This document shows, piece by piece, positions 1 to 4,824 of a stretch of 9,167 nucleotides of DNA. The DNA is from Clostridia bacterium (lineage in GTDB: Bacteria; Bacillota; Clostridia; Oscillospirales; CAG-272): NCBI GenBank assembly GCA_017453085.1, contig JAFTKV010000002.1:1-9167 (forward strand). Reading direction: 5' to 3'. Numbering within the stretch: the first letter of the stretch is position 1; every line of letters starts with the position of its first letter. The position numbers were made by a program, and so were the translations under genes. The notes below the pieces were generated by a model. The model saw nothing but the letters and a program-made list of their open reading frames with translations. It was not told the origin of the DNA and did no database searches.

Positions 1-195
1 CGGCCCCAGGATAGCCACCAGCAGGGTGGACAGGGACAGTGCGTAGCTGTAAATGGAGGTGGAGTCGGACTCGCTCATGTGTCCGGCGATCGCACCCTTG
101 AAGTAGATGGGGACGATGGTAGCCATCAGCAGCACGAAGGCGGAATTGCCGATGTCGTACCAGATCCATTTTTTCTCCAGAGAGGTCAGTTTCAT
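1..195 (-). CDS. MFS permease, Atg22/UMF1-like (N-terminal part only)
   Basis: Only the first 65 codons are inside the window; the gene continues past the left edge. Translated from the ATG at 195, the protein starts MKLTSLEKKWIWYDIGNSAF, followed by hydrophobic stretches separated by a short polar loop (GHMSESDS). The 'W-YD-GNSAF' opening followed by a first membrane helix is characteristic of the UMF1/Atg22-like branch of the major facilitator superfamily, which are polytopic inner-membrane transporters; bacterial substrates are mostly unknown. An AAAGGAG ribosome binding site lies 6 nt before the start (complement of about 202-208). The phospholipase C-like gene ends 48 nt upstream on the same strand with no terminator hairpin visible between them, so the two probably share a transcript. 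Family call is good; substrate cannot be inferred. Confidence 0.8.
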   Translation of the reverse strand, partial: MKLTSLEKKWIWYDIGNSAFVLLMATIVPIYFKGAIAGHMSESDSTSIYSYALSLSTLLVAILGP

Positions 196-243
196 AGGTG
201 TCTCCTTTGCGGATTGCTCCAAAGTATTATCTGAAAGGGGAGG

Positions 244-1068
244 TTACCCTACAAAGACGTGATCGAACCGATGGGACAGATCGCCGCGAGCCACAGAGCT
301 CAGCAGCGCAGGTGCTTCCCAAACGGCCCCCTCCATCAGCGAGAACAGCTGAGCGCAGCAGCCCTCAAAGGCGGGATCGTGGGCCTTTTTGTAGACGAGC
401 CCTTTGCGTTCCTCGTGACCGCCGGTGAGGAAGAGCCCTGCGTGTGCAAATCCTCGCAACGCTCCGTAGCGGGAGGAAAAAATATGGCTGAGCCGCATCA
501 GCATCCGATAGGCGGAGACGATCTTTCGGGGCCGCTCCTTCAGGGGCGCCTCGGGGTAGACCAGATGGGACAGGGCGGCGAAATAGGTGGCGATCACGGC
601 ACAGTCGGCGGCAGACAGCTCCGCAAGATGGGAGACTGGGTCGGTCTCGGTGGGGATCTTGCCCTCTCCGTGGATCAGCCACAGATCGAACTCGCCCTCG
701 ATGGTGCAGTGCGGTGCTTTTCCCGACTTCACCAGCTGCTCCACGTAAGGATGGCAGGCGCTGTCCAGCAGGTAGTGGCAGGCAAAGCCCAGGGTGTAGG
801 CAAGTCCGGCATCCCGATCCTCCTCGGGCAGACGGCGGGTGACCTCCAGCATCGTCTCGATCACCTGTCGGCCTGTGCAGCGGTGGAGCAGATTGCCCAG
901 TGCGCCCAGCGGGGTCTTGAAGAAGGGCTGATAATAAAAGAGCAGATCGGGACCGTGCAGCCCCATCTGAAAAAGGGGAAGATGATCCATCAGCGGATCA
1001 ACGAGCGTGGGGGAGAGGGTGTTGATCACCGCCTCACCGAACACGCGGTGAGCATATATGGCAGGCAT
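244..1068 (-). CDS. Zinc-dependent phospholipase C family protein
   Basis: A 274-residue protein resembling the Zn_dep_PLPC family (PF00882), the fold of clostridial alpha-toxin and Bacillus PLC. Visible family features are the N-terminal MPAIYAHRVFGE with H7, a GLHGPDLLFYY segment (residues 36-46; H38, D41), and the block around residues 94-109 with H98, D102 and H106, followed by E124/E126. These are the kind of His/Asp/Glu residues that hold the zinc ions in the family. There is no signal peptide, so unlike secreted PLC toxins it is probably cytoplasmic; many Clostridia carry such a housekeeping paralogue of unknown substrate, and lipid hydrolysis is only inferred. The start has GGAG about 9 nt upstream, and a promoter lies at 1110-1138. 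The gene diverges from cca and reads into the MFS permease gene. Nothing looks broken. Confidence 0.85.
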   Translation of the reverse strand: MPAIYAHRVFGEAVINTLSPTLVDPLMDHLPLFQMGLHGPDLLFYYQPFFKTPLGALGNLLHRCTGRQVIETMLEVTRRLPEEDRDAGLAYTLGFACHYLLDSACHPYVEQLVKSGKAPHCTIEGEFDLWLIHGEGKIPTETDPVSHLAELSAADCAVIATYFAALSHLVYPEAPLKERPRKIVSAYRMLMRLSHIFSSRYGALRGFAHAGLFLTGGHEERKGLVYKKAHDPAFEGCCAQLFSLMEGAVWEAPALLSSVARGDLSHRFDHVFVG

Positions 1069-1109
1069 TTATGTAAACTCCAAATTATTGCATTATCATC
1101 ATTTTTATT

Positions 1110-1138
1110 AGTATACCACAGTTCGACGGATTTCGCAA
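1110..1138 (-). promoter_or_regulatory. Sigma-A promoter for the phospholipase C-like gene
   Basis: Read on the minus strand, TTGCGA (1133-1138) is separated by exactly 17 nt from TATACT (1110-1115). The -35 matches four of six consensus positions and the -10 five of six. It lies about 40 nt upstream of the start at 1068, giving a short leader that contains the GGAG ribosome binding site. It diverges from the cca promoter about 70 bp away. Confidence 0.65.
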
Positions 1139-1208
1139 GAGGAAACGGGGGCAGTTGGCAAATTCCACAAAGATTTCGGCATTATGACCGATGCTCACCC
1201 TTCCTGCC

Positions 1209-1237
1209 TTGACAAAACCGCCGCCGCGTGGTACAAT
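1209..1237 (+). promoter_or_regulatory. Sigma-A promoter of cca
   Basis: TTGACA (1209-1214) is followed by a 17-nt spacer and TACAAT (1232-1237), a near-perfect sigma-A promoter. The predicted transcription start is near 1244, leaving about 80 nt of leader. An in-frame ATG at 1228 lies inside the promoter and so cannot be the translation start, which supports the ATG at 1324. Confidence 0.8.
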
Positions 1238-1323
1238 TTACCCATAGAACCCTACGGACGGGAGTGCTCATTCCACCGTCCGTTCCATTCCATGCCTCCG
1301 CAAGGTGGCAGATCGGAGCCCCT

Positions 1324-2643
1324 ATGTTTACTCTTCCCGAAACCGTTTTATCGATCCTCTCCCGCCTGGAGTCGGCAGGCCACGCCGCTTATGCGGTGGG
1401 AGGTGCTGTCCGCGATCTGATCCGCGGTGCCACGCCGCACGACTGGGATCTGACCACCTCTGCCCGTCCGGAAGAGGTGATGGCGATCTTTGCCGACGAG
1501 ACCGTCGTTCCTACCGGTCTGCAGCACGGCACCGTCACGCTGGTCATCGATCATATCCCCTATGAGATCACCACCTTTCGGGGGGAGATCGGCTACACCG
1601 ATCACCGTCGCCCCGACGCCGTGGAATTTCTCGATTCCATCGAGGCTGATCTGGCACGCCGCGACTTCACCGCAGGTGCCATCGCCTACTCCCCCGCCCG
1701 CGGACTTTGCGATCCCTTCGGTGGGGTTGCCGACGTGAAGGCGGGCGTTCTCCGTGCCGTGGGCGATCCCATGACCCGCTTTGCGGAGGACGGACTCCGC
1801 GTCCTGCGCGCTCTCCGCTTCGCCTCCGCCTGCGGCTTTACCATTGAAGAAAAGACCGCCCGTGCTCTCCACGAGGGGAAGCATCTGATCGCTCCCGTTG
1901 CCGCCGAGCGGATTTACAGCGAGTTGACCCGTACCCTCTGCGGAGCGGGCGTGGAAGCGGTGCTCCTCTCCTACGGCGACGTTATCGCCGAAGCAATTCC
2001 CGAGCTGATCCCCCTGTTTGGCTTCCCCCAGAACACCTCCTACCACGATCGGGACGTTTGGGCGCACACTGTCGCCACCGTCGCCGCTATCGAGCCCGAC
2101 CCTGTCCTGCGCTGGACCATGCTCCTCCACGACGTTGCCAAGCCCGCCTGCCACTACGTGGACGAGAGGGGAACTGCTCATTTCAAGACCCATCCCGAGA
2201 AGGGTGCTCCCATCGCCGATGGGATCCTTGCCCGACTGAAGGCAGAGCGCGTCACCCGTGAGGAGGCCACCGCCCTCATATACCTCCACGATATCGACCT
2301 GCCCGACGACCGTGCAGGGGTGCACCGTCTGCTGGTGAAGCTGGGCAAGGAGCGCACGCTGCGCCTTCTGGCCGTCAAGGAAGCCGATCTTGCGGGAAAA
2401 TCCCCCTACGGCAGAACCCACGGACGGGACGTGATCCTCCCTCGCGTGCGGGAGATAGCAAAGTCGTTGCTAGCCGAGGGCGCACCGCTTTCGGTTCGCG
2501 ACCTTGCGGTGAGCGGCACCGATCTGCTCGCTCTGGGACTTGCAGGCAGACAGGTGGGCGACACGCTGACCCGCCTGCTGGAAGAGGTCATCGACGGCAC
2601 CCCCAACGAGCGGAATCCGCTGCTTGCCTTGGCAAGAGCGTGA
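1324..2643 (+). CDS. cca: CCA tRNA nucleotidyltransferase (class II, with HD domain)
   Basis: A 439-residue enzyme that adds or repairs the 3'-terminal CCA of tRNAs in the cytoplasm. The class II nucleotidyltransferase head is clear: VGGAVRD (25-31), the metal-binding DWD (40-42), RRDFT (112-116) and the base-selecting EDGLR block (155-159) running into LRALRF. A helical neck follows (AERIYSEL, 194-201), then an HD-type domain with H269/D270 in the LLHDVAKP segment, and the usual C-terminal tail (GRQVGDTLTRLLEEVIDG). The start is ATG 1324 because GGAG sits 5 nt upstream and the promoter overlaps the alternative ATG at 1228. The residue after RRDFTA is Gly where Asn is usual. A poly(A) polymerase role is possible for this superfamily, but the HD-domain clostridial form usually acts on tRNA. 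A weak terminator follows at 2690. Confidence 0.93.
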   Translation: MFTLPETVLSILSRLESAGHAAYAVGGAVRDLIRGATPHDWDLTTSARPEEVMAIFADETVVPTGLQHGTVTLVIDHIPYEITTFRGEIGYTDHRRPDAVEFLDSIEADLARRDFTAGAIAYSPARGLCDPFGGVADVKAGVLRAVGDPMTRFAEDGLRVLRALRFASACGFTIEEKTARALHEGKHLIAPVAAERIYSELTRTLCGAGVEAVLLSYGDVIAEAIPELIPLFGFPQNTSYHDRDVWAHTVATVAAIEPDPVLRWTMLLHDVAKPACHYVDERGTAHFKTHPEKGAPIADGILARLKAERVTREEATALIYLHDIDLPDDRAGVHRLLVKLGKERTLRLLAVKEADLAGKSPYGRTHGRDVILPRVREIAKSLLAEGAPLSVRDLAVSGTDLLALGLAGRQVGDTLTRLLEEVIDGTPNERNPLLALARA

Positions 2644-2689
2644 AGTTTCCTTGGTGATCGCAAGCACCGCACAAAAGCAATAAATCCAA

Positions 2690-2717
2690 TCCCCCTCCCG
2701 GCGAGGGGGAATTTCTT
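2690..2717 (+). terminator. Weak intrinsic terminator after cca
   Basis: TCCCCCTC (2690-2697) pairs perfectly with GAGGGGGA (2703-2710) around the 5-nt loop CCGGC. It is followed by the T-biased tail ATTTCTT rather than a solid T run, so termination may be partial. It separates cca from the rplJ promoter. Confidence 0.6.
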
Positions 2718-2718
2718 C

Positions 2719-2754
2719 AAAAAAGATGCAAAAAACAGCAAAAAAATTACAAAA
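2719..2754 (+). promoter_or_regulatory. Phased A-tracts (UP element/curved DNA) upstream of the rplJ promoter
   Basis: Four runs of A begin at 2719 (A6), 2730 (A6), 2740 (A7) and 2751 (A4), a spacing of 10-11 bp that matches the helical repeat. They end 5 bp before the -35 box. Phased A-tracts bend DNA, and A-rich sequence at this distance is where UP elements contact the RNA polymerase alpha subunit. A role in strong ribosomal-protein expression is inferred. Confidence 0.6.
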
Positions 2755-2759
2755 CCCCC

Positions 2760-2788
2760 TTGACAAGCATCGAAAAGTGTGCTATACT
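2760..2788 (+). promoter_or_regulatory. Sigma-A promoter of rplJ-rplL
   Basis: TTGACA (2760-2765), a 17-nt spacer, and TATACT (2783-2788). Transcription should begin around 2795, right at the 5' end of the structured L10 leader. Confidence 0.85.
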
Positions 2789-2794
2789 TACCAA

Positions 2795-2941
2795 GTACGT
2801 CAGAGACAGCAGGGGAGCAGCCGATAGCGGTGAGCTCGTAAGCATCCTGCCGAGGCGAAAAAGTATTGAATATCCCACCCAAAATTCGTTTTGAGTGTTT
2901 CTCTCTTTTTCCCCTGTCCGTACAGAGGAATTTTTTATTTT
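2795..2941 (+). promoter_or_regulatory. Ribosomal protein L10 leader with attenuator
   Basis: The RNA between the promoter and rplJ shows L10-leader hallmarks: GAGACAGCAGG (2803-2813) and, downstream, ATCCTGCCGAGG (2844-2855). GCAGG (2809-2813) pairs with CCTGC (2846-2850) to enclose smaller helices (GAGC/GCTC and CCG/CGG). In Firmicutes this structure is bound by the L10-(L12)4 complex for feedback control. Near the 3' end, CCCCTGT (2911-2917) and ACAGAGG (2922-2928) form a hairpin with one mismatch, followed by AATTTTTTATTTT: a terminator just before the ribosome binding site. The 5' end of the leader can pair with the first arm of this hairpin, suggesting an antiterminator. The family assignment is by recognition; the switch is inferred. 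Confidence 0.8.
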
Positions 2942-2955
2942 GGAGGTGAAACCAA

Positions 2956-3477
2956 ATGCCCAGCGCAAAGATTCTGGAATCGAAGAAGGCGATCGTTGCT
3001 GAACTGACCGACAAGATCAAGGCTGCTAAGGCAGGCGTTATCGTAAACTATCAGGGTATTACCGTTGAGAACGATACCGCACTCCGTAAGGCTCTCCGTG
3101 AAGCAGGTGTAGAGTACAAGGTTTACAAGAACACTCTGACCGGTATGGCTTGCAGCAACGCAGGTTACGACGTAAAGTCTTACCTGGAAGGCATGTCCGC
3201 TATCGCTCTGTCCAATCAGGACGAGGTAGCAGCTGCTAAGATCATGAAGGAGTACGCAGACAAGATCCCCACTTTCGAGATCAAGTGTGGCTTCGTTGAC
3301 GGCGGCGTCCTGGACGCAGCAGGCGTAAACGAGCTGGCTGCAATCCCCGCAAAGCCCGTGCTGGTTGGCAAGATTCTCGGCGGCATGATGAGCCCCGTGA
3401 GCAAGCTGGCTATGGTCCTGCAGGCGATCATCGACAAGGAAAACGGCCCCGCAGAGGAGGCTCCCGCTGCAGAATAA
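2956..3477 (+). CDS. rplJ: 50S ribosomal protein L10
   Basis: A 173-residue L10 protein, of normal family length. The N-terminal globular domain binds 23S rRNA at the base of the ribosomal stalk; the helical C-terminal part (the PVSKLAMVLQAIIDKEN region, about 146-163) carries the L7/L12 dimers. The start is decided by a strong GGAGGTGA at 2942-2949, 6 nt before the ATG. The tail (EEAPAAE) is acidic and alanine-rich. It is the first gene of a two-gene operon with rplL, downstream of the L10 leader, so it is probably feedback regulated by its own product in complex with L12. Codon use is strongly biased, as expected for a highly expressed gene, with a preference for GCA/GCT and GTA/GTT not seen in the neighbouring cca. 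Unusually, rplK-rplA do not lie upstream. Confidence 0.97.
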   Translation: MPSAKILESKKAIVAELTDKIKAAKAGVIVNYQGITVENDTALRKALREAGVEYKVYKNTLTGMACSNAGYDVKSYLEGMSAIALSNQDEVAAAKIMKEYADKIPTFEIKCGFVDGGVLDAAGVNELAAIPAKPVLVGKILGGMMSPVSKLAMVLQAIIDKENGPAEEAPAAE

Positions 3478-3485
3478 GCAGCACC

Positions 3486-3627
3486 GCAGAACAAGTTCTG
3501 CTCCCGGCTATACCAATTTGGTAGCCACCCGGTAGCCGTCGCTACCATCTACTGCGGAGAAAAGATCAACCGATACTGCTCCGCCACATATTTCGCGGCA
3601 CTGACCGCATAGTTGCAAAATCGCAAC
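3486..3627 (+). other. Structured rplJ-rplL intergenic spacer (hairpin cluster)
   Basis: The 180-bp gap between rplJ and rplL contains successive inverted repeats and no ORF. GCAGAAC/GTTCTGC is at 3486-3492/3495-3501. GGCT..ACC/GGTAGCC is at 3506-3526. GGTAGC/GCTACC, with loop CGTC, is at 3531-3536/3541-3546. GCGGAG/CTCCGC is at 3554-3559/3579-3584. GTTGC/GCAAC is at 3612-3616/3623-3627. GGTAGCC occurs twice (3520 and 3531), so GCTACC has two possible partners. None is followed by a T run, so these are not ordinary terminators. A role in RNA processing or in raising rplL output relative to rplJ is inferred. Confidence 0.55.
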
Positions 3628-3657
3628 ACAAATCTTATTTATTTGGAGGAAAGAAAA

Positions 3658-4032
3658 ATGGCATCCGAAAAGATTACTGCCCTGTTTGAAGAAATTAAGT
3701 CCCTGACCATCCTGGAGATGGCTGAGCTGGTTAAGGCTCTGGAAGAAGAGTTCGGCGTATCCGCTACTGCTGTTGCAGTTGCAGGCGCTCCCGCAGGTGA
3801 GGCTGCTCCCGTAGAAGAAAAGACCGAGTTCGACGTTATCCTGAAGGGCGCTGGCGCTTCCAAGCTGAACGTTATCAAGGCTGTTCGTGAGCTGACCGGT
3901 CTGGGCCTGAAGGACGCTAAGGACCTGGTTGAGGGCGCTCCCAAGGCAATCAAGGAAGGCGTTTCCAAGGACGAGGCTGACAAGGTTGCTGAGGCTCTCA
4001 AGGCTGCAGGCGCAGAAGTTGAAGTTAAGTAA
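3658..4032 (+). CDS. rplL: 50S ribosomal protein L7/L12
   Basis: A 124-residue L7/L12, the mobile stalk protein that recruits and activates translation GTPases (EF-Tu, EF-G, IF2). The N-terminal dimerisation/L10-binding helices span about residues 1-33. An Ala/Gly/Pro-rich flexible hinge spans about 34-54. The C-terminal factor-binding domain spans about 55-124, with the canonical KLNVIKAVRELTGLGLKDAK and LVEGAPKAIKEGVSKDEA segments. The start at 3658 is supported by TTGGAGG 8 nt upstream and by the family's usual MASEKI-type opening; the in-frame ATG at 3613 lies inside the preceding hairpin and has no ribosome binding site. L12 is present in multiple copies per ribosome versus one L10, so it needs higher output than rplJ. 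The gene ends at a strong terminator and is not followed by rpoB. Confidence 0.97.
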   Translation: MASEKITALFEEIKSLTILEMAELVKALEEEFGVSATAVAVAGAPAGEAAPVEEKTEFDVILKGAGASKLNVIKAVRELTGLGLKDAKDLVEGAPKAIKEGVSKDEADKVAEALKAAGAEVEVK

Positions 4033-4047
4033 TTTTAACTCAAACCC

Positions 4048-4080
4048 AAAAAACCGAACCCACACGGGTTCGGTTTTTTT
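4048..4080 (+). terminator. Strong intrinsic terminator of rplJ-rplL
   Basis: CCGAACCC (4054-4061) pairs with GGGTTCGG (4066-4073) around the loop ACAC. The stem is extended by A6/T6 pairing, and seven T follow the G-C core. It begins 15 nt after the rplL stop codon. Confidence 0.93.
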
Positions 4081-4331
4081 GTTGATCGCCTTTCTGCGGT
4101 ACGGGGCATTTCCGCATTCCCCGATGGGATACGAGTGCCAGCCGTATCCTTCCTACCGAGGGCTTATGAGGCAGAAAGGGACACGCCGCTCCCACATTCC
4201 CCGTTTTTGTTGATCGTTTTTCTGCGGTACGGGGCATTTCCGCATTCCCCGATGGGATACGAGTGCAAGCCGTATCCTTCCTACCGAGGACTTATGAGGC
4301 AGAAAGGGGCACGCCATCTCTACATTTCCCG
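4076..4331. repeat. Two tandem 128-bp imperfect repeats with branched fold
   Basis: Copy 1 is 4076-4203 and copy 2 is 4204-4331, directly abutting. By hand count they differ at about 11 positions, six of them clustered in the last 20 bp. Each copy has nested inverted repeats, given here in copy 1 coordinates: CCTTTCTGC (4089-4097) with GCAGAAAGG (4171-4179), GGTA (4098-4101) with TACC (4154-4157), CGGGG (4102-4106) with CCCCG (4119-4123), and GGATACG (4127-4133) with CGTATCC (4143-4149). Short ORFs can be read through on both strands, but 128 is not a multiple of three and they have no ribosome binding sites, so the repeat is treated as non-coding. It is probably an interspersed palindromic element of this lineage that duplicated in place. 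Confidence 0.8.
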
Positions 4332-4359
4332 ATGGGGCGTGCGTATTCCGACCCATCGG
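4329..4359. repeat. Palindrome CCGATGGG...CCCATCGG
   Basis: A perfect 8-bp inverted repeat (4329-4336 and 4352-4359) with a 15-nt loop, directly abutting the end of the second 128-bp copy and the start of the GTAGGGGACG element. There is no T tract. It is part of the same non-coding run of small palindromes. Confidence 0.6.
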
Positions 4360-4389
4360 TAGGGGACGGCGTCCTCGACGTCCCGTCCG
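4359..4389. repeat. REP-like element GTAGGGGACG...CGTCCCG, copy 1
   Basis: GGGACG (4363-4368) and CGTCCC (4379-4384) form a hairpin with a 10-nt loop. A second copy at 9089-9119 has only about 3 differences in 31 bp, and the stem is unchanged. It is immediately followed by another perfect hairpin, TCCGCC-GCA-GGCGGA (4386-4400). The remaining 55 bp up to the RHH gene show no further structure that I trust. Confidence 0.7.
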
Positions 4390-4455
4390 CCGCAGGCGGA
4401 AGCGATCGGCTCGCGCGGTGAAGCGGTTGGCGCAATCGCAAACCCCTTCTTGTAC

Positions 4456-4656
4456 TTATTCTACCTCGCTATGATCCAGCGCGAAATCCAGCAGGACGTT
4501 GATCAGATCGTTGCGGGAACGATTGGTCTTGGCAGCCAACTTGTCCAATCTTTCAACCATTTCGTCTTTCACGCGGATGGAAAAAGTCTTATGACCGTCT
4601 TCGCCTTTGAATTTCTTGGTCAAAACCAATTTATCGTTAGACACTTTATCGCTCAT
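4456..4656 (-). CDS. Small ribbon-helix-helix (CopG/Arc-type) DNA-binding protein
   Basis: A 66-residue protein. After a charged N-terminal arm (about residues 1-22) comes the RHH pattern: the beta-strand TFSIRVK, then helix 1 DEMVERLDKLAAKTN, then the turn and helix 2 SRNDLINVLLDFALDH. Such proteins dimerise through the strand, insert it into the DNA major groove, and usually repress nearby promoters; some are antitoxins. The start is the ATG at 4656 because GAGGTG lies 5 nt upstream; an in-frame ATG at 4683 lacks a ribosome binding site and overlaps the -10 box. It is transcribed away from the DUF262-like gene, sharing a 168-bp AT-rich intergenic region with palindromic sequence, so it may regulate itself and that gene. 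No typical toxin gene is adjacent on its own transcript. The regulated target is inferred only. Confidence 0.8.
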   Translation of the reverse strand: MSDKVSNDKLVLTKKFKGEDGHKTFSIRVKDEMVERLDKLAAKTNRSRNDLINVLLDFALDHSEVE

Positions 4657-4681
4657 AATCACACCTCGACTGTTTTTTAAC

Positions 4682-4687
4682 ATTATA
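4682..4687 (-). promoter_or_regulatory. -10 box for the RHH gene
   Basis: TATAAT read on the minus strand, 26 nt upstream of the start codon at 4656. At 17-nt spacing the -35 position holds TAGTAA (4705-4710), a poor match, so the promoter may be weak or need help. Confidence 0.5.
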
Positions 4688-4734
4688 CAGCAACATATTT
4701 TGTGTTACTATATTAGAATTTATGTGAGGTTACA

Positions 4735-4749
4735 AACAGAACATCTGTT
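4735..4749. promoter_or_regulatory. Candidate operator AACAGA-ACA-TCTGTT
   Basis: A perfect 6-bp inverted repeat with a 3-bp centre, lying between the two divergent promoters. Related TGTG-containing motifs (ATTTTGTGTTAC at 4697, AATTTATGTGAGGTTAC at 4717, AATTTGTGTGATTTTG at 4757) recur in the same orientation through the AT-rich region. A site for the adjacent RHH protein is plausible but unproven. Confidence 0.4.
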
Positions 4750-4774
4750 ATGTTATAATTTGTGTGATTTTGTA

Positions 4775-4803
4775 TTGACAAATGACTATATAATTGGTAT
4801 AAT
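4775..4803 (+). promoter_or_regulatory. Perfect consensus sigma-A promoter of the DUF262-like gene
   Basis: TTGACA (4775-4780), a 17-nt spacer and TATAAT (4798-4803). The predicted start near 4810 leaves a leader of only about 15 nt, just enough for the AAGGTGA ribosome binding site before ATG 4825. Confidence 0.85.
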
Positions 4804-4824
4804 AGTATACAAGAAGGTGAAATT

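Noticed and set aside
259..1212. Open frame of 317 codons antisense to the phospholipase C-like gene
   Set aside because: No recognisable domain and no ribosome binding site. It is explained by codon bias of the real gene on the other strand.
1348..2421. Open frame of 357 codons antisense to cca
   Set aside because: It is a shadow of cca. The + strand has all the catalytic motifs, a promoter and a ribosome binding site.
2406..3020. Minus-strand frame of 204 codons across the cca 3' end and rplJ leader
   Set aside because: It runs through a promoter, an RNA leader and terminators of clear + strand genes, with no protein family signal.
4076..4331. CRISPR array
   Set aside because: There are only two adjacent long units with no spacers between them.
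3929..4362. Short overlapping frames on both strands of the tandem repeat (for example one reading RYGAFPHSPMGYEC)
   Set aside because: The repeat period (128 bp) is not a multiple of three, ribosome binding sites are lacking, and the DNA is dominated by inverted repeats. They are treated as non-coding repeat sequence.
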